DNA of 64,000 nucleotides from CAYLLN01 sp036496265 (GTDB lineage Bacteria; Planctomycetota; Planctomycetia; Pirellulales; Pirellulaceae): positions 1 to 64,000 of the forward strand of contig DASXLL010000277.1 in assembly GCA_036496265.1 (NCBI GenBank), written 5' to 3'. The notes under the pieces are model-generated. The model saw only the letters and a list, made by a program, of their open reading frames with translations. It was not told where the DNA came from and did not search any database. Position numbers and translations under genes: made by a program. Numbering within the stretch: the first letter of the stretch is position 1; the number at the start of each line of letters is the position of its first letter. Below, one piece after another: positions 1 to 9,400 of the stretch.

Positions 1-488
1 ATAAAATCATGTGGAAAGCGGTACCAAATTCCGTACGAAGCAGCGATCGAAAGCCAGGCGATTAGTCCAATCGCCACAACCGCCAGCCAGCGGCGGCCGA
101 AGCCGACATCTGCTGCCACGAGCGCAACAACCCAAGCCGCCAATAGTGCGGACAGGAAGTTGGTGACAAATTCCTTGGCCAGCATTTCGAGCATCGGGTC
201 GTTACCGCCGCGAGCGACGAGCAGCAAACCCGTCGGGGCCATTTCAAACCGTTTGCTCGCCTCAGCCATTTCTTCCGGGTCGTACCGATCCTGCCCGGTG
301 GGCATGTCAGGATAAATGTAGAAGCCCGGTTTGAGCGCTCGCTCTTTCAGATTCTCGATAAAGCCAACGCTATCCGGAATGTTCAGGAGCGTACGGCTCT
401 GTAGCTGGAAAAAGCCGTGCGTGACGAAGCCCACGCAGAACATCACGACGCCGCCAGCGAGACCGGCGAGGAGGATGCGAAACGACAT
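1..488 (-). CDS. Small integral membrane protein, C-terminus cut by window edge
   Basis: The frame is open from an ATG at 488 to the window edge (162 codons, no stop), preceded by AGGAG eight bases upstream. The product starts MSFRILLAGLAGGVVMFCVG, a hydrophobic helix, then has a hydrophilic stretch of about 75 residues, then two more membrane helices near residues 115-130 and 138-155. I recognise no catalytic motif. Short three-helix proteins of this general build occur as hypothetical proteins in many bacteria. The next gene upstream on the same strand begins 38 bases away, so co-transcription is possible. The true length is unknown because the C-terminus lies outside the window. Confidence 0.75.
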   Translation of the reverse strand, partial: MSFRILLAGLAGGVVMFCVGFVTHGFFQLQSRTLLNIPDSVGFIENLKERALKPGFYIYPDMPTGQDRYDPEEMAEASKRFEMAPTGLLLVARGGNDPMLEMLAKEFVTNFLSALLAAWVVALVAADVGFGRRWLAVVAIGLIAWLSIAASYGIWYRFPHDF

Positions 489-526
489 ACAATTACTCCT
501 AGGATGACGCTTCAGACAACGCTCGA

Positions 527-1006
527 TTAGGAGAACCACCGCCAGAATTCCCACCACCGGCGTTTCTGCTTGGCAAGCCATTCGCGGTTTTGGGCGTCAA
601 TGCGGATGATCGTTTCCGCATCGGCGGTTAAAACAAGGTTTCCCAGTTCGTCGAGCGTGTAGTCACAAAGCTCGGCGTCGTTGTTCAATTTCCTAATAAC
701 TGTTATATCCTTGCCTCCGTATCTCAGTGCACAGACGCAACATACCTTAAGAGCCCGACAAGCACGCTCAATTTCTTCTTCTGTAAGTGGCTGTCTTACG
801 AAATAGGTGTTGAGGTTGTCGTCGTTAAGCGGCGCTAACAATTCAGGCGCTTCGATTTCGGGTGCTTCACACCACAAACAGTTGCCACACCAGACCAAAC
901 GGGCACTCTTATCGCTTGTCGCAGGACACTGATAGCCCGTTGTATAAAACGGCCCCGGTGCATTGCCAGGGAAACGAAACGGATGATGAAAGTAGTCGCC
1001 AGACAT
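527..1006 (-). CDS. Hypothetical cysteine-rich protein
   Basis: 159 residues from an ATG at 1006 with an AGG about ten bases upstream. The protein has two cysteine groups: a CGNCLWC segment near residue 40 and CCVC near residue 88, plus single cysteines at about residues 27 and 114. The spacing could suit a zinc or iron-sulfur site, but no known ferredoxin or rubredoxin pattern is complete. The C-terminus is rich in tryptophan and basic residues. No signal peptide is visible, so a cytoplasmic protein is likely. It lies between two other unknown minus-strand genes. I cannot assign a function. Confidence 0.6.
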   Translation of the reverse strand: MSGDYFHHPFRFPGNAPGPFYTTGYQCPATSDKSARLVWCGNCLWCEAPEIEAPELLAPLNDDNLNTYFVRQPLTEEEIERACRALKVCCVCALRYGGKDITVIRKLNNDAELCDYTLDELGNLVLTADAETIIRIDAQNREWLAKQKRRWWEFWRWFS

Positions 1007-1020
1007 CGCGTGAAGACCTA

Positions 1021-1473
1021 CTACCGTAAGTTGAACAAATAAAGAAGTGCCGCCCAGCCGCTCGGCATCGGCTGGTCCTTTTCAGGCGCGCTCGCATAGC
1101 GGCAGGCCATTTCGAGGAAGTAGCGGGCGTGAAAGAACGCTTCCAGAATCGGACGCGTTACTTCCATCCACCGCTTATTGTCTTCCAGCTTGAACTCTTT
1201 GCTCGTCCCCTCACCGACAATCTGGAGGAACCATGGATTCAGCGGCTGATCCGGCAGCAACTGTTGCAAAGCAGCGACGATTCGCGTCGTTGACTCGGCT
1301 AACGGATAGACCTTGAAGCTTTGGTGATAGAAGCGGTAAATCGGGTCTTCATAGCCCCAATGGTCGCTTACCGATTCAAGAAGCTGGCCAAGCGCCGCAC
1401 GCTGAGCATCGAGGTTCGCTCGCAGGCGGTCTTCCAAATCTTCTCGCTCCGCAGCCGTCATGCGTCTTGCCAT
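1021..1473 (-). CDS. Hypothetical helical protein
   Basis: 150 residues if translation begins at the ATG at 1473 (MARRMTAAERE). The frame extends nine codons upstream to a TTG at 1500, but neither start has a convincing ribosome-binding site. The sequence is charged and helical, with no cysteine pair beyond one cysteine near the C-terminus, no membrane segment and no signal peptide. It ends 15 bases before the next minus-strand gene and starts 33 bases after the oxidoreductase stop at 1507, so the four genes from 2673 to 1 may form one transcript. No family recognised. Confidence 0.6.
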   Translation of the reverse strand: MARRMTAAEREDLEDRLRANLDAQRAALGQLLESVSDHWGYEDPIYRFYHQSFKVYPLAESTTRIVAALQQLLPDQPLNPWFLQIVGEGTSKEFKLEDNKRWMEVTRPILEAFFHARYFLEMACRYASAPEKDQPMPSGWAALLYLFNLR

Positions 1474-1506
1474 ACGCGTTCCATAACGGTCCGCCGCCAA
1501 GCGAAA

Positions 1507-2673
1507 CTACTCTAACGTGAACTTCGGCAAATCCACGAGCTTGCCCCCTTTTTTGGCCGATTTGTGAGCGCAGAGGCCAACGCAGGTCCAGTTGGCGCTG
1601 GTGGTGGCATTGGGCCAGGGGTCGCGGTTGCTGGTGAGGGCGGAAACGAACTCGTTGACCAAGTGCGGGTGCGAGCCGCCGTGGCCCCCGCCTTGAATGA
1701 ATGAGAGGTGCTTCGAGTCGTGGATTTCGGCGGGCTGCGTGAACTTGCGGATCGGCTCGGGCAAAAGATGCGCGAAGTCGGGAACTTTCACTTTGCTCGG
1801 AATCTCCGGCTCGGGCTTTTTGGCCGTGTGAAGGATGTGCGGCTCGTGCTCGACGAGCGTCCATTCAAAGCTCTGCTTGGTGCCATAGACGTCGAAGCTC
1901 TCGCGATATTGCCGGGCCGTGTCATAGAGAAACCGCCAGATATGGGCAACCACGTCGGAATCTTGAATCGCAATGTGGCACGATTCGACGGCGAATTTGT
2001 TGCCGGACTTTTTGGCGATATCCTTTCGCACCGTGCCACTGCCGAAGCAGCTAACGTATTCGGCTCGCTTGTTCATCAGGCCGAGGCACGGACTGACGAC
2101 GTGCGTCGCATAGTGCATCGGGATCATTTCCTGCCAATAGTCGGGCCAGCCGTCCATGTCTTGCGGGTGTGAAGCGGCCAGGTATTGGATTTTGCCCAAC
2201 TCACCTTTCTCGTACATGTCCTTGATGAACAGAAACTCTCGGCTATAGACGACCGTCTCGGCCATCATGTACGTGAGGCCGGTGTCTTCGACCAACTGGC
2301 AGATTTTGTCGCATTCCTTGATCGTTGTTGCCATCGGCACAGTGCATATCACGTGCTTGCCGGCCTTGAGGGCTCGAATCGACATCCAGGCGTGGTCACG
2401 AACCGGCGAATTGATGTGGACAAAATCAACATTCGGGTCGGCGAGCACGTCGTCGTAATCGGTATAGCGCTGTTCGATTCCCAGCTCGTCGCCCACCTTG
2501 TTCATCCGCTCTTCGTTCCGCTGGCAAATCGCGTACATGTGGGCGTCGGGATGTGCCTGATAGATCGGAATGAATTCCGCACCGAATCCCAGGCCGATAA
2601 TGGCGACATTGACTTTCTTGTCGGCGGGTTTGATTTTGTCGGACGATTTAGCTGCTTTGTCGGCTTTGGGCAT
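1507..2673 (-). CDS. Gfo/Idh/MocA family NAD(P)-dependent oxidoreductase
   Basis: 388 residues, close to the usual length of this family. After a lysine-rich leader of about 20 residues, the Rossmann fold opens with VNVAIIGLGFGAEF (GxGxxG type), followed by the expected segments DFVHINSPVRDH and KAGKHVICTVPMATT. The second of these replaces the common EKP motif with VPM, so the catalytic lysine position is altered. The C-terminal half is the substrate-binding alpha/beta domain and has a histidine/glycine-rich run near residue 335. Members oxidise or reduce sugars and inositols. Planctomycetes carry many paralogues, often of unknown substrate. There is no Tat leader here, so it is probably cytoplasmic. 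Substrate cannot be predicted. Confidence 0.9.
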   Translation of the reverse strand: MPKADKAAKSSDKIKPADKKVNVAIIGLGFGAEFIPIYQAHPDAHMYAICQRNEERMNKVGDELGIEQRYTDYDDVLADPNVDFVHINSPVRDHAWMSIRALKAGKHVICTVPMATTIKECDKICQLVEDTGLTYMMAETVVYSREFLFIKDMYEKGELGKIQYLAASHPQDMDGWPDYWQEMIPMHYATHVVSPCLGLMNKRAEYVSCFGSGTVRKDIAKKSGNKFAVESCHIAIQDSDVVAHIWRFLYDTARQYRESFDVYGTKQSFEWTLVEHEPHILHTAKKPEPEIPSKVKVPDFAHLLPEPIRKFTQPAEIHDSKHLSFIQGGGHGGSHPHLVNEFVSALTSNRDPWPNATTSANWTCVGLCAHKSAKKGGKLVDLPKFTLE

Positions 2674-3128
2674 TGGACGTGGAGCTCCGTAGATGCGGGA
2701 TCAAAGATGAGTGTTTTCAGTGCATTGTTTTGCCGTGGGGAAGTGATCCCGTTTTAAGTCGGATGCGAGCCATCCGCAATTGGCAGCGGGTTCGGACCGG
2801 CCAAAGCCTCAATCCACGCGAAAAACCTCGATTTTTGCCTCTTTCCTACAGCGGAGGCGCCCCTACGATTCACTGGCTGCGTATTGACAACAGACGTTGC
2901 ATTCTGGCAACGCGATCTGTGCTCGGCTTAGCGTCTCGTCATCGTCCTAACGCCTTGCACGGCAGCCACTTAAGCGTTCAGAAAGGCCCCGGCTGAACGG
3001 GGCGGTATTAGCGTTGCTCCAAGCCATCACCACCAACTAGTGCGGCGAGTCAGCCGGCGCTAGGCGATTCATCCCTCGCGGTTTGAACCGCCGCAGTTTG
3101 ATCAACGCAGCGGAGCAGCAAGCAACCG
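2674..3128. other. Intergenic region between divergent genes, no gene seen
   Basis: This 455-base gap separates the divergent oxidoreductase and sigma-factor genes and should hold both promoters. A TTGACA lies at 2884-2889 but has no good -10 hexamer 16-18 bases on. Two small inverted repeats are visible: CGTTGC/GCAACG at 2895-2912, and GCCCCG/CGGGGC at about 2984-3003. Both could be operator or mRNA leader structures. Open frames across the gap lack a ribosome-binding site and look like chance. Confidence 0.4.
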
Positions 3129-4739
3129 ATGGCAAAAAACTTCAAAAGGCAGTCGGTGGTGAAGAGCACGCGTAAGCCCTCGCGAGTCAATGGCCACGGC
3201 CTTGCGCACGACGACGGCTTTGCTGGCGGCGAGGACGCGCCCGCCGTCGTCAAGGATGAAGACGAAGCCGGCTGGGACGGCGAGCTCGATGAAGAGGAGG
3301 ATCCGCACGGCGATGAGGGAGCGAGCGTCGCTGCCACCGACGACCCGGTCCGAATGTATCTGATGCAGATGGGACAGATTCCGCTGCTCAATCGCGCTCA
3401 AGAGATTTCCTCGGCCAAGCAGATCGAGAAGACTCGTTTCCGGTATCGGCACAGCATGCTGGCGACGGATTATGTGTTGCAAGGCGCGGTCGAGCTTCTC
3501 GAAAAAGTGCGCGACGGTCAATTGCGACTCGATCGGACGATTGAAGTCTCGGTGACGAATACATCCGAGAAGAAGCGAATTCTGAAGCGGATCTGGCCAA
3601 ACCTGGCGACGCTGCGGCACTTGCTAAAGCAGAACAATCAAGATTATCGCATCGCAGTCAGTAAAAAATACTACCTGCGCGAACGGCGAGAAGCATGGCA
3701 GCGGCTCATTCGCCGGCGGAATAAGGCCGTGCGGCTCGTCGAAGAGATGAATCTGCGAAATAACCGCTTACAGCCGCTCTTCGAGCGTCTGGCAGATATT
3801 CGGCTGCGGATGAAAACACTCAAGCACCAAATCCGCGAGGCGAAGGTTCTCGGCCTGTCGTCCGGCCGCACGGAAAATGAGCTTCGTCGAGAGCTGTATT
3901 ACTTGATGCGAATCACTTTGGAGACGCCCGCGACACTGGGCCGGAGGATCGATCGCACCCTGCATTACCGCCGGCAATATGACGCCGCCAAACGCGATCT
4001 CTCGGCCGGCAATCTGCGGCTGGTGGTGAGCATCGCCAAGAAGTATCGCAATCGCGGCCTCTCGTTTCTCGATCTGATTCAAGAAGGAAACACGGGCCTG
4101 ATGCGGGCCGTTGATAAGTTCGAGCACGCCCGCGGCTATAAGTTCAGCACCTATGCGACCTGGTGGATTCGACAGGCGATCACGCGGGCCATCGCCGATC
4201 AAAGCCGCACGATTCGGGTGCCCGTGCACATGATCGACACGATGAGCAAAGTGCGGGCGATCAACCGCCTGCTCGTGCAAGAGTTGGGCCGCGAGCCGAC
4301 GCCCGAAGAGACCGCGCGGCGGGCTGGCCTGACGCTGGAAGATGCCCGCTGCATCATCAAGATGTCGCGGCAGCCGTTGTCGCTCGATCAGCCAGTGGGC
4401 GATCACGAAGACAGCTACTTCGGCGAGTTTTTGGCCGATCACCGCGATGACGATCCGCTCTACGACACGCACCAGCAAGCCCTCAAAGGGCGGATCGACG
4501 AGGCGATGCAGAGCCTGAACTATCGCGAGCGGGAAATTTTGAAGCTGCGGTATGGCTTGACCGACGGCTACTCCTACACGCTGGAAGAAGTCGGCAAAAT
4601 CTTCAGCGTCACCCGCGAGCGGGTGCGGCAGATCGAGACCAAAGCCGTCCGCAAGCTGCAACAGCCCTATCGAGCACGGTCGCTGGCCAGCTTCATCGAT
4701 GGCCTGGAGATCCCAATGGATGCGCCGACCGAGGCTTAA
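3129..4739 (+). CDS. RNA polymerase sigma factor, RpoD/SigA-like
   Basis: 536 residues. An acidic, disordered-looking N-terminus (about residues 40-66) precedes region 1.2 (DDPVRMYLMQMGQIPLL, from about 71). A long basic non-conserved segment runs from about 100 to 285. Region 2 follows at about 289-375 with NLRLVVSIAKKYRNRGLSFLDLIQEGN (split here by the text: NLRLVVSIAKKY then RGLSFLDLIQEGN) and the promoter-melting motif STYATWWIRQAITRAI. Region 3 comes next, and region 4 at about 460-515 ends in the helix-turn-helix VTRERVRQIETKAVRKL. All primary-sigma signatures are present, so it should direct RNA polymerase to -35/-10 promoters. Planctomycetes usually carry several RpoD-like factors, and I cannot tell whether this is the housekeeping one. 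Confidence 0.93.
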   Translation: MAKNFKRQSVVKSTRKPSRVNGHGLAHDDGFAGGEDAPAVVKDEDEAGWDGELDEEEDPHGDEGASVAATDDPVRMYLMQMGQIPLLNRAQEISSAKQIEKTRFRYRHSMLATDYVLQGAVELLEKVRDGQLRLDRTIEVSVTNTSEKKRILKRIWPNLATLRHLLKQNNQDYRIAVSKKYYLRERREAWQRLIRRRNKAVRLVEEMNLRNNRLQPLFERLADIRLRMKTLKHQIREAKVLGLSSGRTENELRRELYYLMRITLETPATLGRRIDRTLHYRRQYDAAKRDLSAGNLRLVVSIAKKYRNRGLSFLDLIQEGNTGLMRAVDKFEHARGYKFSTYATWWIRQAITRAIADQSRTIRVPVHMIDTMSKVRAINRLLVQELGREPTPEETARRAGLTLEDARCIIKMSRQPLSLDQPVGDHEDSYFGEFLADHRDDDPLYDTHQQALKGRIDEAMQSLNYREREILKLRYGLTDGYSYTLEEVGKIFSVTRERVRQIETKAVRKLQQPYRARSLASFIDGLEIPMDAPTEA

Positions 4740-4795
4740 TGGCCGTTTGTGAGCCAAAGACAGCCGCTCTATAATTGGGACAAAGGCTGCCGCTA

Positions 4796-5425
4796 ATGTC
4801 CACTGCGCCCGATCGCCGTCGCGTTTCTCTCCAGGAATACTTGGCTTGGGAGGAGCGCTCGGAAACCAAGCACGAATACTATCATGGCGAGATTTTCGCC
4901 ATGGCGGGGGCGACGATTCAACACAATCGAATCGTTTCCAATTTACTGATACGACTTGGTCAGTTACTGGAGGGTAAACCCTGCGAAGTGTTCGGCAGTG
5001 ACTTGCGTATTCGTGTGAATACGGTCGATCTTTCTACCTATCCCGATATCTCGGTTGTATGTGGCGGTGTCAAAGCCGATACGGTGGACAAAAACGCCAT
5101 TGTGAATCCTCGGGTCGTCATCGAAGTGTTATCGGAGTCAACAAAGGGCTACGACGCCGGGCCCAAATTCGAATTCTATCAAACGCTCGAATCGTTGCTG
5201 GAATACGTGATCGTCGAGCAGACCGAGGCCAAAGTCGTTCACTATGCGCGCCAAAAAGACGGCACATGGCGCTATCGCTTGCTGGTTGGCATGGACTCCA
5301 GCATTTCGCTCGACTCCATTAGCTGCGAGGTGCCCTTCAAAATCATCTACCGCAACGTGGAATTCCAACCAAAAGCAGAAGCTCCGGTCGAAAATATCCC
5401 CGTGCGTTCCGGCACTCCGCAATAA
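4796..5425 (+). CDS. Uma2 family endonuclease-like protein (DUF820)
   Basis: 209 residues from an ATG at 4796 with AAAGG nine bases upstream; a TTG at 4775 in the same frame has no ribosome-binding site. The N-terminus RRVSLQEYLAWEERSETKHEYYHGEIFAMAGAT is typical of the family (key parts: EYLAWEE, KHEYYHGEI, MAGAT). The restriction-endonuclease-like core follows: SDLRIRV, YPDISVV and VVIEVLSEST, giving the D...D...E-x-V arrangement of PD-(D/E)xK folds. The family is abundant in cyanobacteria and planctomycetes. Its true substrate is not established, although nuclease activity is inferred from the fold. It follows the sigma factor by 56 bases and has no partner gene. Confidence 0.9.
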   Translation: MSTAPDRRRVSLQEYLAWEERSETKHEYYHGEIFAMAGATIQHNRIVSNLLIRLGQLLEGKPCEVFGSDLRIRVNTVDLSTYPDISVVCGGVKADTVDKNAIVNPRVVIEVLSESTKGYDAGPKFEFYQTLESLLEYVIVEQTEAKVVHYARQKDGTWRYRLLVGMDSSISLDSISCEVPFKIIYRNVEFQPKAEAPVENIPVRSGTPQ

Positions 5426-5443
5426 GCCGGATTCTTTCTGCTT

Positions 5444-6232
5444 TCACGCGAAAACGCGTATCAACAGCCGCAGACCGACCAGGCACAGAGCCAGCGCCAG
5501 CGCGCGGACGATGAACGACCCGCCCAGCCGCGCGGAAAGAGCAGCGCCGACAGGAGCGCCCATCATCACACCGACCGCGAGATACATCGTCTGCGACAAA
5601 CCGCGGTTGAATTCGCCGTGGACGATGTGCGTGATTGTCGCGGCCAAAGCGATGAATGTCAGGACGAAGTGCGACGTCGCGGTGGCGACGTGTGGCGGAA
5701 TCCGCAGGACGCGAATTAAAAACGGCACGTGAATGATCCCGCCGCCGATGCCAAGCAGACTCGATAACACGCCGATGTAAGCGCTGCCGATCGAGCCGAT
5801 GAGCATGCGGTTTTTGGACGCGGCCGGCGGCTCATGGCCGGCGGCAACAGAACTACCGAGCGGCTTGGCGACTAAAAACGCGCCCATGACCAGCAGTAAG
5901 AGCCCGAACGAGGGATCAAATAGCCAACGCGGGACCACTTGAACAAGTAGTGTGCCGAGGACAGCGCCCGGCAGGCCAGCCAGCGTAAAGAGCACACCGC
6001 AGCGATAATCGATGCGGCCCATCCGCATGTAGGCAATTGTGCCCGAATAGGCGTTGAAAAATACAACGGCCAGCGAGATGGCCGTGACGGTCGATGGCGT
6101 TTCGTTTGGCAGCAGCATCAGCAAAATCGGCACGAGCACCGAACCGCCGCCGGCGCCCACCAGCGTGCCATAAGCACCGACGAGGATGCCGAGCGGGGCG
6201 AGCCGAAAAAACTCGTGCAGTTCCTGTGACAC
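5444..6232 (-). CDS. TauE/SafE (TSUP) family membrane transporter
   Basis: 262 residues, highly hydrophobic, with about eight membrane helices and the two glycine-rich family motifs: GTLVGAGGGSVLVPIL near the N-terminus and its repeat SSLLGIGGGIIHVPFL in the second half. This internal duplication is the hallmark of TSUP exporters of sulfite, sulfoacetate or related organosulfur anions. The start is GTG at 6232, with GAGGG about ten bases upstream inside the tail of the preceding small gene. The stop of the 54-residue membrane protein (6246) lies 13 bases ahead of this start, so the two are almost certainly co-transcribed. The exported substrate cannot be told from sequence. Confidence 0.93.
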   Translation of the reverse strand: MSQELHEFFRLAPLGILVGAYGTLVGAGGGSVLVPILLMLLPNETPSTVTAISLAVVFFNAYSGTIAYMRMGRIDYRCGVLFTLAGLPGAVLGTLLVQVVPRWLFDPSFGLLLLVMGAFLVAKPLGSSVAAGHEPPAASKNRMLIGSIGSAYIGVLSSLLGIGGGIIHVPFLIRVLRIPPHVATATSHFVLTFIALAATITHIVHGEFNRGLSQTMYLAVGVMMGAPVGAALSARLGGSFIVRALALALCLVGLRLLIRVFA

Positions 6233-6245
6233 GCGGCCAAAGCCC

Positions 6246-6410
6246 TCAAATTTGGTAATCGGCCAGCGGGTCGGGGCGATGGACGTTTTCGTCGCGCGCG
6301 GCTGCCAGCGGCTGACTTTCCGGCCATAGCCGAGCGAGCAGGCGATGCGCCGCCCAGCCCCACACCAGCGGCAGAACGAGACTGCCGAGAATCAGCCAAA
6401 AGGTTTGCAT
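6246..6410 (-). CDS. Small membrane protein upstream of TSUP transporter
   Basis: A 54-residue frame from an ATG at 6410 to TGA at 6246. It begins MQTFWLILGSLVLPLVWGWA, a single strong membrane helix, followed by HRLLARLWPES and a polar tail ending DYQI. No strong ribosome-binding site is visible. The helix followed by a basic cytoplasmic segment, the absence of any overlapping gene and the 13-base spacing to the TauE/SafE start argue that it is real. A role as an accessory subunit of the transporter is only an inference from position. No homologous domain is recognised. Confidence 0.6.
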   Translation of the reverse strand: MQTFWLILGSLVLPLVWGWAAHRLLARLWPESQPLAAARDENVHRPDPLADYQI

Positions 6411-6463
6411 GGCGTGTCGAAAGCGAAGCGACGTTCAGACAAAGAGAGTGCTTAAGATAGCCG

Positions 6464-9400
6464 TCAAGGCTTAGGCGCGGCAGCGGGGGCTGGTGGGAAC
6501 GGTGGTACCGGATTTCCCTGCAGCACTCGCGGCGTACCACGAAACGCTTCAATCGCGTCGGCCAGATTGATTTCCGCCACGCCCGCGGGCCGATTGTTGG
6601 TGCGGCTCGCCACATCGCCCGTTTGCGCCGGCGGCTCGGGAGCCAGCGGCTTGTCGGTCGCTTGGAAAGTGAGCGATCGATTCGTGTCGCCAAACAAAGC
6701 CAGCGTCGTCGTTTGCTTGGTGAGGTCAGCGGCAATGTCGCACGACATCGCCTGGCCGTTCAGCTCTTTCTCATAGACCTTGCGACCCGTGCGGCGATCG
6801 AGCACCAGCAGATTCGTCGTTCGCTTGTTGTTCGATTGCCGGTTGGCGACGAAGAAAAACAGCGGCGATTCGGTCGGCTGCTCCGGCGGCAGATAATGAT
6901 GGGACACAAACGCCGGCGTTTGCCACTGCAGCTTGCCGGTGCCGCCGTCGAAAGTGTATATCCGCCCGTGCATGCCGCGCTGCTGGAGTCCCTGCGCGAT
7001 CTGCAGGGGCATTAGCCCACCGGCGCTGATTTGCCCGCGATCTTGACTCACCAACAGCAGATACTGACCGCGCGACCGCACCACCTGAATCCAGGTCAGA
7101 TCGGGCTCGGCTTCCAGCGGCACTGCAAAACGCACCTGACCGGTTGCCAGTGAAACAACGCTAAAATTGCCGCTCGCTTCCAAGAGGGCCAGTTCTTCGC
7201 CGTCAATTAAAAAGCCCCGGCTGCCGTTAGACACTTGCTTCGACCACAGCTGCTTCTGCGAATCCCAGACATCGTAAAGGCGGACGGTGACCGAAGGATT
7301 GCGACTGTCGTTTTTGGCATCGACGGCGAGCACACGGCGGCCATGCGTGGCCCAGCGGCGGTCCGCCAGGTCAATTTTACGGCGACCGAGAAGCTGACCG
7401 TCCGTTACCGAGAGCACCAGGGCTTCTTCGGCCTTGGAATCAGGTCGCCCGTCGGCCACAAACAACAGTTCCTCGTCGCCGAAAAGTTGCGCTTGCTGCG
7501 GAATCTCGGCTTGTGGCGTGCTCGCCCGCTCCCAGAGCGTCTGGCCCGTCAGCGAATCGACACAGACAATTTGCCGGCCACGCTGGTAACACACTCCACC
7601 ACCGTTGACCGGACCCGTGGAAAAATTCTGTCGCCCGCCGGAATCGATCGTCATGTTTTGCGGGCCGACCAGCGGATTGCGGTTGGAGACACCGGACCGC
7701 GAGGAAATCATGCCGGCGTTCGGCTCCTCGCCGGAATCTTGCCGCCAGAGCAGCGCCTCGTTCCCACGATCCGACCGCAGGCCGTCGATCGCCATGACAT
7801 CGCCGCCCAAATTGAGCACCGCCAAATGACCGTTGAGCTTGGCCGTTAGCAGTGGTCCCGGCCCGAACGACGCATTAGTTCGACGCAGGCTGTTGCCCAG
7901 CGGCGCATTCCCGAGAACCTGGCCCGATTCGCTGCGAATGCTGAGATCGTTGCGGCCCGGATCATAAATGACTTTGAGACCGCGCGGGGCCGCGCCGTAA
8001 TAATGCGTGACTTGAACGGGATAGGAGTTTCGCTGATTCATCGGCACAGAATCGCTTTCTTTGACCTCCACCTCGCCGCTAGGCCACGTGGCGAAATAAG
8101 CGATGAGTTCCGGTTTTTGAGCCGCTTCGCGAGCGAGCTCGCCGCCGGTTTTGTTGCCGCGGACGGTCACCTTGGCGAAGTCGCGGCCAAGCTTCTGATA
8201 AACGACAGCCGCCAACTCCGGCCGCTTGGCTTTTTCATATAGAGCGGCCAGCATGGCACGTGCCGAGCCGGAAACTGCGTTGTCCCCGTTATCAAGCAAT
8301 TCGCCGGCGATCACCTCGGCTTCGAGCAGCGCATCAGCCGCGATGAGCCGCTCGACCAAAACGAGCCGTGCCGAGTCGGCAATTTCGTGAAATCCAAACA
8401 GATTCAAAAACATCCGCAGCGCGTGGACGCCGCCGCTGGCCGACGCGCGATCGAATCGCGTTTTCAGCTCGCAGGCAATCTTCTCTTTGGTTTCGGAATC
8501 CGCTTTATCGAGGATCGTGCGGAGCTGCCCTTGCAACCAGCGATCCAGCCGCACGCTGCGCTCGCGGTCGATTTGCTGCAACGTTTGCGACGATGTTCCC
8601 GCCGAAGCGGCAGCTAGTTCCTGATCAGCCAGCTCCAAGAGAGCGGCGAAAGCGTCATCCAGGCGTTTTTGTTCGGTCAGACCCTGGACGCGCCACCGCA
8701 AGACTTCGCGGCGCTGCGCCGGATCGGTCACCAGTTTATCCAGCTCATCGGTCAGGCCCACATGCGCGGCAAAATCTTTTCGCATCAGCACCATCATCAC
8801 TTTTACGAGCAGCGCCCGAACCGTCGTCCGCTCCGGCGCCAGTGCGGCGGCTCGCCGCAGCAGCGACAGCGATTCGTCTGCCTGGTCCGCCTGCAGGAGA
8901 ACTTGAGCTTTGATCGACAGCGCATCAATGTCCTCGGGATTGGCGGCCAGCCGTTGCTCGAGCTGCTTTTCCAGTCGCTCGCTGTATAGCACGAACGACG
9001 CCACCGACTGCGGCGACAGCGAAATCAGCTGATCCTGATAGCAAACAAGGTTGCCCAGCTCGATTTCCGTCTGCGCCCGGCTAACGATCGCGCCGGAATC
9101 AAGGTCAATCTTGCAAATCTGCTGGCCACTCGTCGGCAGATAATAGGACGACTCGCTGTAATAACCGCGGCCGACCGTGACTTCGCTATCCAGCTTCAGA
9201 TCGTTCTTCCAAGCCGGCTTCCCGTCGGCCAGATTGATGGCTTTAAGGCGATTGCGGCCGACAAGAATGATCTTTCCTTTGTGAATGCACGCGACAAACA
9301 GCATTTCATCCCGCGGAATGGGCGACCAACGGGCCTTGCCGCTCAACAGGTCCAGGCAATGAAGCTGCTGCGACTCAGGCGGCGTGAGCACGACGTTGCC

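Noticed and set aside
2884..2912. Promoter for the sigma factor from TTGACA at 2884
   Set aside because: No acceptable -10 hexamer at 16-18 bases; kept only as a remark on the intergene.
3768..4757. 329-codon minus-strand frame opposite the sigma factor
   Set aside because: Overlaps the conserved regions 2-4 of the sigma factor; no independent support.
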